The position numbers and the translations under genes were made by a program. This document shows positions 1-7,832 of a DNA stretch of 64,000 bases, piece after piece. Positions within the stretch are counted from its first letter, which is position 1, and each line of letters begins with the position of its first letter. Source of the stretch: Acinetobacter celticus (lineage in GTDB: Bacteria > Pseudomonadota > Gammaproteobacteria > Pseudomonadales > Moraxellaceae); contig NZ_MBDL01000001.1 in assembly GCF_001707755.1 (NCBI RefSeq), forward strand, positions 186,001-250,000, in the 5' to 3' direction. The notes under the pieces were generated by a model. That model was not told where the DNA came from. It did not search any database and saw nothing but the letters and a program-made list of their open reading frames with translations.

Positions 1-103
1 TTGCGCTGAGTTGATGGGTGACAATAAATAGCGCAATAGCCTCATCGCTAGAGTCTAAGCCTAATTGTTCAAAAAGGTTGGTCATTCTTGGGCGGACACT
101 CAT
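1..103 (-). CDS. DUF2789-like protein, N-terminal fragment (runs off the window)
   Basis: The reverse strand opens with ATG at 103 and reads MSVRPRMTNLFEQLGLDSSD and onward without a stop to base 1. A good ribosome binding site (TAAGGAG) lies 6 bases upstream. The phrase 'LFxQLGLDSSDEAIxxFIxxH' resembles the start of DUF2789 proteins, small helical proteins of unknown function common in Acinetobacter and Pseudomonas. Only about 34 residues are visible, so the family call is tentative although the reading frame itself is convincing. Confidence 0.55.
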   Translation of the reverse strand, partial: MSVRPRMTNLFEQLGLDSSDEAIALFIVTHQLSA

Positions 104-204
104 TGCTTTCTCCTTATTCGATTCGCTTGATTGCTAGGCATTTTTTTCATCTCATAAAGGATATAACACGGAAATCAGTCATACTCAATTCCCCCAAAGG
201 CCAC

Positions 205-657
205 TCAATATTTTAAGAATGGCGTACTAAGCATCAATACCACAACAATTTGAGTAAATAACCACAAGAATGGCAAGCTGACCGCCGTACCGCCCGCTTC
301 GGCAAAAACTTTTGCACTGTATTTCGGATCATGTTGATAAGCCTTAACTTTTTCTTCGGCAAAATCTAGATAAAGACGCTTCCCCATTAAGCCTAAAATT
401 AAATGAGGCAATAGTCCCAACCACACCAAATTTTGGGGTTGGACACCAATAATTAATAAGATAAGACCGATAAACAGGCCAAACAGCGCAATCAAAAAAA
501 AGTACGCATACATTTTTCGATACAGTAACCAGTACAGACCAAAAATGAAGCCTGCCCAGCTCAAAGCACTTTGACCTTGTTGCACAGCGATATAGGACGG
601 CGCACGTGAACCAATAAAGGCATTTAACAACTCGGGTCTGGACAATTCACTCTTCAT
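205..657 (-). CDS. DUF2628 family membrane protein
   Basis: This is a 150-residue protein with a soluble N-terminus, then hydrophobic segments around residues 32-75 (SALSWAGFIFGLYWLLYRKM followed by a long Phe/Leu/Ile stretch), a third near 78-92 and a final C-terminal segment. That layout, including the 'FGLYWLLYRKMY' phrase, is characteristic of DUF2628, inner-membrane proteins without a known function. I chose the ATG at 657 rather than the TTG two codons upstream. It stands alone, with no operon partner and AT-rich gaps on both sides. No biochemical role can be given. Confidence 0.75.
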   Translation of the reverse strand: MKSELSRPELLNAFIGSRAPSYIAVQQGQSALSWAGFIFGLYWLLYRKMYAYFFLIALFGLFIGLILLIIGVQPQNLVWLGLLPHLILGLMGKRLYLDFAEEKVKAYQHDPKYSAKVFAEAGGTAVSLPFLWLFTQIVVVLMLSTPFLKY

Positions 658-763
658 CTTCAATTTAATCTTCTTAATTTTTGCATGGGTTTAGGGCTTT
701 AAAGCACAACATCTCATCTCTAAATTTGTCATGCTGATTCTATTTTCGTCAACAATTAAAAGC

Positions 764-1414
764 TTAAATAGACCAATCCTGAATCTCCCAACCCTGCGCT
801 TTGGCTAAAATGTCTAAACGGTCATCTGGATTAATCGCAAAAGCATGGTCTGCATATTCCAATAAGAAACGATCATTAATCGAATCTGAATAAGCCCAAG
901 ATTCAGTAACCTCTCGCCCTGCTAACCACTGATCTAACCGTGCCAATTTACCTTGTTGATAGCATGGAATATTGATCACTTTACCCGTGTAGCGGCCGTC
1001 AACCACTTCCGCATTGGTCGCAATAATTTCAGTAATACCAAATTCACGAAAAATTGGCGCTGTAATAAAATCTGATGTAGCAGTAATGCCGACCAACGCA
1101 TGCCCTGCATCTTTATGACGCTGTATGGCCTTAAAACCTTCTGGACGCATTTGTGGACGAATGACTTTTTGCATAAACAGCTGATGTAATTCAGTCAAAT
1201 AAACATTGTCATGTTGCGTTAAAAATTCGAAAACAAACTCATTATAAGCAATTGGGTCAAGTTGTCCGGCCTTATAATCTTCATAAAATTTATTGTTCAT
1301 AGCACGATGGCGAATTGGGTCAACCAAGCCTTCATTGACTAAAAACTCCCCCCATGAATGGTCTGAGTCTGTGTTTAATAAGGTGTGGTCTAGGTCAAAC
1401 AGCGCCAATTTCAT
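764..1414 (-). CDS. HAD-IB family phosphatase (SerB-like)
   Basis: This 216-residue soluble protein has the HAD motif I at its very start (LFDLDHTLLNTDSD, nucleophile Asp7 and acid Asp9). The later 'GITATSDFITAPIFREFGI' is the motif II Thr/Ser region of the HAD-IB class, and 'YSDSINDRFLLEYADHAFAI' is motif III/IV. The architecture is that of phosphoserine-phosphatase-like enzymes of the subfamily that includes CicA and other small-phosphate phosphatases. It is shorter than true SerB and lacks the ACT-like N-terminal extension. The physiological substrate cannot be read from sequence. It is divergent from rppH, sharing a 184-bp intergenic region. Confidence 0.82.
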   Translation of the reverse strand: MKLALFDLDHTLLNTDSDHSWGEFLVNEGLVDPIRHRAMNNKFYEDYKAGQLDPIAYNEFVFEFLTQHDNVYLTELHQLFMQKVIRPQMRPEGFKAIQRHKDAGHALVGITATSDFITAPIFREFGITEIIATNAEVVDGRYTGKVINIPCYQQGKLARLDQWLAGREVTESWAYSDSINDRFLLEYADHAFAINPDDRLDILAKAQGWEIQDWSI

Positions 1415-1598
1415 AAAAATACTCGTAAAAGCTGAAATTTAAGAAAAAAATTGTAAATCTATCTCCGCTAGTCGATAGAAATTCGTTAAGATCATAGCAA
1501 TTTTAACATTATTTACACTTTGCTTTTTCCGAGTTGGATGCAGAAATAACAATCCCCGGATACAAAGTTATAAATTACACAATATATTAGGTAGCCAA

Positions 1599-2078
1599 AT
1601 GATTGACTCAGAAGGTTTCCGACCCAATGTCGGGATCATTTTGGCAAACGAGGCTGGACAAGTTTTATGGGCAAAACGCATTGGTCATAATGCATGGCAA
1701 TTTCCGCAAGGAGGTATTCAATATGGTGAAACCCCCGAACAGGCACTTTTTCGTGAACTAAGAGAAGAAGTTGGCTTATTGCCCGAACACGTCCAGATTA
1801 TTGCGCAAACCCAAGGTTGGTTGCGTTATCGTTTGCCAAATCGATATATACGCCCAGATTCAGACCCTGTATGTATTGGTCAAAAACAGAAGTGGTTTTT
1901 GTTGAAGCTTACAGCGTCAACGCAACATATTCGGCTGAATTTGTCTGACCCACCTGAATTTGATCAATGGCAATGGGTCAGCTATTGGTATCCATTAGGT
2001 CAAGTGGTTAATTTTAAACGTGATGTTTATCGCAAAGCCATGCTAGAGCTGTGTCAGCAGTTGCCTCAAAAACCATAA
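1599..2078 (+). CDS. rppH: RNA pyrophosphohydrolase RppH
   Basis: This 159-residue Nudix hydrolase removes pyrophosphate from the 5' end of mRNAs and so makes them substrates for RNase E, which is also encoded in this window. The Nudix box is complete: Gly38, then Glu44, Arg52-Glu53, Glu56-Glu57 and Gly59 in '[18 protein letters not shown]'. The N-terminal '[20 protein letters not shown]' and the downstream '[12 protein letters not shown]' are typical of RppH rather than of other Nudix enzymes. It is followed 76 bases later by ptsP in the same direction. rppH-ptsP is a conserved pair in gammaproteobacteria, so co-transcription is likely. Confidence 0.95.
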   Translation: MIDSEGFRPNVGIILANEAGQVLWAKRIGHNAWQFPQGGIQYGETPEQALFRELREEVGLLPEHVQIIAQTQGWLRYRLPNRYIRPDSDPVCIGQKQKWFLLKLTASTQHIRLNLSDPPEFDQWQWVSYWYPLGQVVNFKRDVYRKAMLELCQQLPQKP

Positions 2079-2154
2079 AAATCGCATTAAAGCTGCAGAT
2101 TTTTGAGCTGACTCTTGTTATAAATAAAAGTAGAACATTTTAGGAGTAGACACG

Positions 2155-4452
2155 ATGTCGAATATGCAACTGGATACTTTAAGACGTATTGTCCAAGAGA
2201 TTAATGCGTCCACCAGTTTGCATGAATCTTTAGATATCATGGTCAATCAGGTTGCAACCGCCATGCATGTCGATGTCTGCTCTATTTATTTATTAGACGA
2301 ACGTAACCATCGCTATCTGCTCATGGCTTCTAAGGGCTTAAACCCAGAGTCGGTTGGGCATGTTTCTCTACATACCAGTGAAGGCTTGGTCGGCTTAGTC
2401 GGACAGCGAGAAGAAATTGTCAACTTAGACAATGCACCCAAACATGAACGTTTTATGTATCTTCCAGAAACAGGTGAAGAAATTTACAATTCGTTTTTGG
2501 GCGTACCAGTTATGTACCGTCGCAAAGTGATGGGGGTTTTGGTGGTTCAAAATAAAGAATCCCAAGATTTTAGCGAAGCAGCGGAATCCTTTTTAGTCAC
2601 ACTGTGCGCGCAACTATCGGGCGTTATTGCCCATGCGCATGCAGTGGGCAATATTGATGTATTTCGTAAACCCAACAGCTTACCCTCATATAAAACCTTC
2701 CAAGGGATTTCAGGTTCAGGCGGTATTGCCATTGGTCGTGCCGTCATTCTTTATCCCCCTGCAGATTTAGGTGCTGTTCCTGACCGTGAAGCCGATGACA
2801 TCAGTGAAGAATTAACCCTGCTGGATCATTCTATCGATGCTGTACGCCAAGAAATTCAGTCACTAGATGATAAAATGCAGGATGCCTTAATGGCGGAAGA
2901 ACGTGCATTGTTCAGCGTCTTTTTACGCATGTTGGACGAAAATGCCCTGCCTGCTGAAATTAAAGCTGAAATTCGTGATGGCAATTGGGCGCAAGGCGCA
3001 GTGCGTAATGTCATCGACAAGCACATTGCTTTATTTGCACAAATGGAAGATGACTATTTACGTGAGCGGGTTGCGGACCTAAAAGATTTAGGCCGACGCA
3101 TTTTAGCCTTCTTACAAGAAGCCGATTCAGGCCACCGCGAACTCACCGATGAAAGCATTTTAATTGGTGAAGAAATTTCAACCGCCGCTTTGGTGGAATT
3201 ACCCGTCGATAAAATTGCCGCCATTGTGACGACTGAAGGCGCAATGAATTCACATATGGTGATTGTGGCTCGTGCCCTTGGAATTCCAACTGTTGTCGGT
3301 GTCACTGAACTGCCCATCAATACCCTTGATGATGTAGAAATGATTGTGGATGCACACCAAGGACGGGTCTTCATTAACCCGCCACGTCGTTTGCGTACCC
3401 GTTATAAAGAAATTCAAAAAGAAGAAGAGCAACTGGCAAAGGATTTAAAACAGTACGAAACCAAAGATTCCATTACACCTGATGGCGTGATGGTCAAACT
3501 GTATGTCAATACAGGCTTAATGATTGATGTGGTTCGTGGCGTACAACGTGGGGCCAAAGGGGTTGGGCTTTATCGCTCTGAAATTCCCTTTATGTTGCGT
3601 GACCGCTTTCCAGGTGAAGAAGAACAACGTCTTATCTACCGTCAGCAGCTCAGTCACTTTGCCAATAAACCCGTGGTAATGCGAACTTTAGATATTGGCG
3701 CAGACAAAGACCTGCCTTATTTTTCAATTGAAGAAGAAAACTCTGCTTTGGGTTGGCGTGGTATTCGTTTTACGCTCGATCATCCTGAAATTTTTTCTTC
3801 ACAAATTCGTGCCATGCTCAAAGCCAGTATTGGTCTGAATAACTTACATATTTTACTGCCCATGGTGACCAGTGTCGGTGAAGTAGAAGAAGCGCTGTAT
3901 TTGTTGGATCGTGACTGGCAAGCGGTACAAGAAGAAGAACAGGTTAAAATTCCTAAGCCTAAAATTGGCATTATGGTAGAAGTTCCCAGTGTTTTGCTAC
4001 AAATTGAAGAGTTTTCTGAATTGGTCGATTTTTTCTCGGTCGGTTCAAACGATTTAACCCAATACCTTTTGGCGGTAGATCGGAACAATCCACGTGTAGC
4101 GAATGTCTATTCACACTTACACCCCGCTGTGCTTCGTGCACTGACGCGCTTAGTGCAAGATTGTCATAAGTACGACAGACCTATTAGTATTTGTGGTGAA
4201 ATGGCTGGCGACCCTGTGTCGGCAATCCTATTGATGGCGATGGGCTTTAATACCCTATCAATGAGTTCAAGTAATATTTTACGCGTGCGTAAAGCCATTT
4301 GTCATGTGCCTATGAGCGATGCACAAGAACTGCTTGAACACGTCTTGAAGATGAGTAACCCATTAATGGTAAAAAGTTGGATGGAGTATTACTTTAGAAC
4401 CCATGGTCTTGGCGATATGGTGAAAGCAGCGACACGTATCGTGAGTGCTTAG
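2155..4452 (+). CDS. ptsP: Phosphoenolpyruvate-protein phosphotransferase PtsP (EI-Ntr)
   Basis: This 765-residue enzyme is the first component of the nitrogen PTS. It takes phosphate from PEP and passes it to NPr and then EIIA-Ntr, a regulatory rather than sugar-importing relay. The domains are an N-terminal GAF sensor (about residues 15-160), the EI N-terminal/HPr-binding region (about 180-300), a swivelling phosphohistidine domain with active His367 in 'MNSHMVIVARALGIPTVVG', and a C-terminal PEP-binding TIM barrel (about 430-725). The barrel contains 'GLYRSEIPFM', 'GSNDLTQYLLAVDR' and the catalytic Cys in 'SICGEMAGD'. A ribosome binding site (TAGGAG) precedes the ATG. It lies downstream of rppH and ends at a bidirectional terminator. 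All key residues appear intact. Confidence 0.96.
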   Translation: MSNMQLDTLRRIVQEINASTSLHESLDIMVNQVATAMHVDVCSIYLLDERNHRYLLMASKGLNPESVGHVSLHTSEGLVGLVGQREEIVNLDNAPKHERFMYLPETGEEIYNSFLGVPVMYRRKVMGVLVVQNKESQDFSEAAESFLVTLCAQLSGVIAHAHAVGNIDVFRKPNSLPSYKTFQGISGSGGIAIGRAVILYPPADLGAVPDREADDISEELTLLDHSIDAVRQEIQSLDDKMQDALMAEERALFSVFLRMLDENALPAEIKAEIRDGNWAQGAVRNVIDKHIALFAQMEDDYLRERVADLKDLGRRILAFLQEADSGHRELTDESILIGEEISTAALVELPVDKIAAIVTTEGAMNSHMVIVARALGIPTVVGVTELPINTLDDVEMIVDAHQGRVFINPPRRLRTRYKEIQKEEEQLAKDLKQYETKDSITPDGVMVKLYVNTGLMIDVVRGVQRGAKGVGLYRSEIPFMLRDRFPGEEEQRLIYRQQLSHFANKPVVMRTLDIGADKDLPYFSIEEENSALGWRGIRFTLDHPEIFSSQIRAMLKASIGLNNLHILLPMVTSVGEVEEALYLLDRDWQAVQEEEQVKIPKPKIGIMVEVPSVLLQIEEFSELVDFFSVGSNDLTQYLLAVDRNNPRVANVYSHLHPAVLRALTRLVQDCHKYDRPISICGEMAGDPVSAILLMAMGFNTLSMSSSNILRVRKAICHVPMSDAQELLEHVLKMSNPLMVKSWMEYYFRTHGLGDMVKAATRIVSA

Positions 4453-4649
4453 GCGAAGTTAAATATATTGAAGTAACAAAAATAAAAAGGGAGATAATCA
4501 TCTGAATATCTCCCTTTTTTGTGCTTGCTATAACCGCGTTTTACATCTTTCTTTCGGTCTGTAAACACTTGGCTTTTATTAACTTCATGCATGTGTTTTG
4601 CCACAAAGTTGTTGATAACCACCTCTGGTAGCGCTTTTTTCTTCGCCAT
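4449..4649 (-). CDS. arfA: ArfA-like alternative ribosome-rescue factor with internal terminator
   Basis: This 66-residue basic protein starts at ATG 4649, behind a GGTGAGAG-type ribosome binding site. A GTG three codons upstream is inside that site and is less likely. The pattern 'VINNFVAKHMHEV' followed by 'VFTDRKKDVKRGYSKHKKGR' parallels E. coli ArfA ('IKDNAIEALL', '[20 protein letters not shown]'). ArfA recruits RF2 to ribosomes stalled on mRNAs without a stop codon. As in E. coli, a 13-bp terminator hairpin (4484-4519) lies inside the reading frame, after the basic segment. Most transcripts would end before the stop codon, making the message itself a tmRNA substrate. The last roughly 20 residues (hydrophobic, Phe/Tyr-rich) would then rarely be made. 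The assignment is by eye and was not confirmed by a search. Confidence 0.7.
   Translation of the reverse strand: MAKKKALPEVVINNFVAKHMHEVNKSQVFTDRKKDVKRGYSKHKKGRYSDDYLPFYFCYFNIFNFA
4484..4519. terminator. Bidirectional intrinsic terminator inside the arfA-like frame
   Basis: A perfect 13-bp stem (4484-4496 with 4507-4519) and a 10-base loop have A-runs on one side and T-runs on the other, so it can work in both directions. It serves ptsP on the plus strand. On the minus strand it sits within the arfA-like coding sequence, about 130 bases before the end of that reading frame is reached. Confidence 0.85.
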
Positions 4650-4867
4650 TTCTCTCACCTATTTTTCAGTTTTAAGCTTGGGTAAAGCTAGGGCCTATAT
4701 TGCGCTCATTTTTAAATTTTTCAAGTGGCTTGTGATTGGTTATCTCTAATCATTTTAAAATGCATATCGAGGCTTTATCACTTCAAGGTTGATCTTTTTG
4801 TCATATTTCTACTGCTTCAAAATACACTTACTTTCACTCCCTCCCTTTTGGGGGAGGGAACAATAAT

Positions 4868-6517
4868 TTAAAGCGCGAGGGCTCGCTGTAAAATCTGATC
4901 GACATCTACCTGTTTTGCTTCAACCATACCGACAACCCGACCATGAAACTGGCCATAACGACTTTGAATAAAACCATTGGCAACAAAGTCAGGGGCATTG
5001 CGTTTAAGTAAAACGGACTGGGCTAAAAGGGTCAAACGACTTACCAAACTTCGCCCCATAAATTGCAAATCTTCGGGCGATTGCTGAAATAATTTAAAGA
5101 GACTTTGAAACTCATTTTTTAAGGTTTCATCTTGTAAGGCAGTCGATGCCAAATCTTTCAATAAGACGTCAATCAATTCAGGTTCGCGGGTAATGGCACG
5201 TAAGACATCTAAGCACATGACATTGCCTGAGCCTTCCCAAATGGTATTGACGGGTGCTTCTTTAAAAAGACGCGCCATAATGCCGTTATCGACATAACCA
5301 TTGCCACCGAAGACTTCCATCATTTCACCTGTCAGTTCTACTGCCCGCTTACACACCCAAAACTTCGATGCAGGAGTCATAATCCGTTTCCATGCCAACG
5401 ACAATTCATCCTCTGACTCATAACACTGTGCCAAGTGAAAACTCAAGTGCATGGCCGCTTCGGTTTCAAGGGCTAAATCTGTAAGTACCGCTCGCATTAG
5501 GGGCTGTTCAGCCAAAGGTTTACCAAAAGCTTGGCGCTGACGTGTATAGGCAATACACTGAACCAGCGCCTGACGGAGCATGGCAGTACTGCCCACCGAA
5601 CAGGTTAGACGCGTATAATTTGCCATTTCAATAATGGTTGGAATACCACGCCCTGCCTCACCAATCATAAGTCCCCAAGTATCTTTAAATTCAACTTCAG
5701 AACTGGAGTTACTGCGGTTACCGACTTTTTCTTTGAGGCGCTGTATGTGAATATTATTTTTTGTGCCATCTTCTCGCCAGCGCGGAACAAAAAAACAAGC
5801 CAAGCCATCTTGTTCGGTTTTGGCCACAACCAAATGCGCATCACACATTGGCGCAGAAAAAAACCACTTATGTCCCGTCAATAAATAAGCTTTGCCACGA
5901 CCTGTTTCTGCAACTGGAACTGCAATCGTTTCATTGGCACGCACATCGGAACCGCCTTGCTTTTCGGTCATCCCCATACCGAACCAAATAGATTTTTTCT
6001 GAGCAATCGGCACATCGCGCTCATCATATTGAGTAGACAGTAGCTTATCGCCAATTTTGGCCCATAGTTCGGGTTCACGCTGTATCAGCGGAATACTGCC
6101 CAAAGTCATCGAATTCGGACATAAGTTGCCACATTCGACCTGTCCCGCCAAATAAAAACGTGTAGCCCATTCGACCCATTTGCTGGTTGAATTAGACTGA
6201 TTAAAAGGATGCGCATGCGTATCAAATTGACGGTTAAGCGCCATCCATTGATGCCATGCAGGATGAAACTCAATGACGTCTTTGCGACGACCACGGGCAT
6301 CGAAGGCATGTAAAATAGGCGTATGCCTATTGGCAAGGTCTGCATAGGTATAATATTCCGCAGAACCTGCTCGCCGTCCCATCTCAGATAGCACCTGCTG
6401 ATTATGACTTCCACAGCGAGTCAAAATTTCTTTCAGCACTGTATCGGTTTCAAACAAGTTATAGTCTTGCTTTTCATCAAATTGGTTACTTATTTGATGC
6501 GTCATCCATGTATTCAT
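4868..6517 (-). CDS. aidB: AidB-type acyl-CoA dehydrogenase
   Basis: This 549-residue flavoprotein is close in length and sequence to E. coli AidB (541 residues), the alkylation-response acyl-CoA dehydrogenase homologue that binds FAD and DNA. Shared phrases include 'GMGMTEKQGGSDV', 'GHKWFFSAPMCDAHLV', 'LKEKVGNRSNSSSEVEF' and 'NTIWEGSGNVMCLDVLR'. Ordinary short-chain acyl-CoA dehydrogenases are about 150 residues shorter. The start ATG is preceded by AGGAACG. A broken TetR gene lies directly upstream in divergent orientation and could be its former regulator. Whether it acts on lipids or in alkylation damage is not settled even for E. coli AidB. Confidence 0.87.
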   Translation of the reverse strand: MNTWMTHQISNQFDEKQDYNLFETDTVLKEILTRCGSHNQQVLSEMGRRAGSAEYYTYADLANRHTPILHAFDARGRRKDVIEFHPAWHQWMALNRQFDTHAHPFNQSNSTSKWVEWATRFYLAGQVECGNLCPNSMTLGSIPLIQREPELWAKIGDKLLSTQYDERDVPIAQKKSIWFGMGMTEKQGGSDVRANETIAVPVAETGRGKAYLLTGHKWFFSAPMCDAHLVVAKTEQDGLACFFVPRWREDGTKNNIHIQRLKEKVGNRSNSSSEVEFKDTWGLMIGEAGRGIPTIIEMANYTRLTCSVGSTAMLRQALVQCIAYTRQRQAFGKPLAEQPLMRAVLTDLALETEAAMHLSFHLAQCYESEDELSLAWKRIMTPASKFWVCKRAVELTGEMMEVFGGNGYVDNGIMARLFKEAPVNTIWEGSGNVMCLDVLRAITREPELIDVLLKDLASTALQDETLKNEFQSLFKLFQQSPEDLQFMGRSLVSRLTLLAQSVLLKRNAPDFVANGFIQSRYGQFHGRVVGMVEAKQVDVDQILQRALAL

Positions 6518-6611
6518 CGTTTATCGTTCCTGTTTGTTCTTATCTGTATTTGGTTTCAGTATAGACAAAAAATCGCTAGAAAATATTCAACTTTATTTAG
6601 ACTCATTTTTT

Positions 6612-6807
6612 ATGAAAAGTCGATACCCAAGTACGGCGCAAGCCACGTCAGTCCAGAGCTAAGCGCACTCAGGAAGCCTTACAAGACAATTTTTTTCGGC
6701 TCTTACATGAACATTCGGCAGATAAAATCACCATTCGAAAAATTATTGACTTGGCTAGTGTGGGTCTGGGTATCTTTTTGAGCAGGTCTAAAATATTAGA
6801 GATCTAA
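6612..6807 (+). pseudogene. TetR-family regulator remnant (DNA-binding domain only, frameshifted)
   Basis: An ATG at 6612 begins MKSRYPS. The frame then shifts, and from 6634 to the stop at 6805-6807 it reads RRKPRQSRAKRTQEALQDNF..., ending in 'DKITIRKIIDLASVGLGIFL'. The latter is a clear TetR N-terminal helix-turn-helix (compare 'TIRxIAxxAGVGxGTFY'). The ligand-binding domain is absent, and the sequence after 'GIFLSRSK' does not continue the family. The gene is thus both frameshifted and truncated. It lies divergently upstream of aidB (gap about 95 bp), the usual place for a TetR autoregulator. The whole 6518-6905 interval holds nothing else I recognise. Confidence 0.75.
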
Positions 6808-6905
6808 AAAATATCATCTTTAAAACCAAATTTTGAATCGCGCCCCCTAATGTTAAGTGACGCTGTGTGCTTTAATACTGTGTATTTTGAGGCGGGTTTA
6901 TTGTA

Positions 6906-7283
6906 ATGAGAAAGCAATATCATTTTAGAAAAGTTGAAAATGATACGTATATTTGGGATGTCGACAACCTAGTAGCGTTCACTCAACATTTTAAAGTCAA
7001 AGAAATTCCGCTCTCAGACATCCAAGAGCTCGAAGAAGCTTATTGGTATCCAGATACTCATCCAACAACACAAAACATCCTTGAACATATGCAATTAATT
7101 CAACAGGCTGATTTCACTTATCCAATCATCTTGTGTTCTCAAGGCAGATTAATGGATGGCATGCATCGAGTAGGGAAAGCAAAAATTTTAGGCAAAGACA
7201 CTATTTCTGCTGTGCAATTTGAAATAGACCCTCAAGCTGATTTTATCAATGTGGATGAAAATGACTTAATCTATGATGATTAA
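6906..7283 (+). CDS. ParB-like small protein of unknown function
   Basis: This 125-residue acidic protein has no signal or membrane segment. The phrase 'PIILCSQGRLMDGMHRVGKAKILG' (residues about 76-99) resembles the ParB/sulfiredoxin-fold nucleotide-binding loop, in which a 'DGxHR' motif follows a 'PIxxxxxG' strand. It is only the size of that single domain, has no helix-turn-helix, and no parA partner is adjacent, so a partitioning role is not implied. Such stand-alone domains often go unnamed or are loosely called ParB-like. The start ATG has only a weak ribosome binding site (GGCGGG about 12 bases upstream). Function is unknown. Confidence 0.65.
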   Translation: MRKQYHFRKVENDTYIWDVDNLVAFTQHFKVKEIPLSDIQELEEAYWYPDTHPTTQNILEHMQLIQQADFTYPIILCSQGRLMDGMHRVGKAKILGKDTISAVQFEIDPQADFINVDENDLIYDD

Positions 7284-7832
7284 TTACTTTTTAAATATAT
7301 ACTTTAAATCAATCACTTAAACCACCAAAGAACACTCACCTCAAGTATTCTTAAGCGTATTGGCTTTAAGATTCACCTCTTATGAGGTCAAGCAACATGC
7401 TCTCTCTCGTATAAAAATCATCAAAAAAGTAACGGATTATTTCAGCTTCCATTAAAACCATGAATAAAATAATGAATATAAATCAATATTATAAAATCAG
7501 AAAAATAAAAAAAAACCTCTTAAAAGGTGCTTTATAAGCATAATTTATCAATCTATCGAAAATTTCATTCATAGCAACCTGCATTATCTATTTGTAAATC
7601 CTACAATCAAACGATACATTGAAGAAGTAACACTATAAAAGCCCACGTATTTTCAGGTTCGGCTAACTGGTTTTAACACGAGTTTTCTTACATTCATTGC
7701 AGTCAATTCGTTGCAATATTTTCACTTTAGAATGCATTAACAAAACGGTTAATGTTATGCCTAACGAAGCATGTTATCCCTATCTGGGTAAACCTTCCTT
7801 AATAGCATGATGATAATAATGGAGAATCAAAA
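7284..7832. other. Intergenic region upstream of catalase
   Basis: This AT-rich region of about 550 bp has no convincing gene. A reverse-strand reading of 31 codons (7461 to 7366) gives a plausible-looking peptide rich in acidic and aromatic residues, but it has no clear ribosome binding site. The catalase promoter and any OxyR-type operator must lie in its right half. I could not identify them with confidence. Confidence 0.4.

Noticed and set aside
4839-4858. CCCTCCC/GGGAGGG palindrome near the end of aidB, and a similar CTCTTCT/AGAAGAG palindrome at 15084-15102
   Set aside because: They look like short intergenic repeats or weak terminators. Two non-identical examples are too few to call a repeat family.
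6404-6781. 125-codon plus-strand open frame over the aidB start
   Set aside because: It overlaps aidB antisense. The meaningful frame in its right part is the TetR relic one base away.
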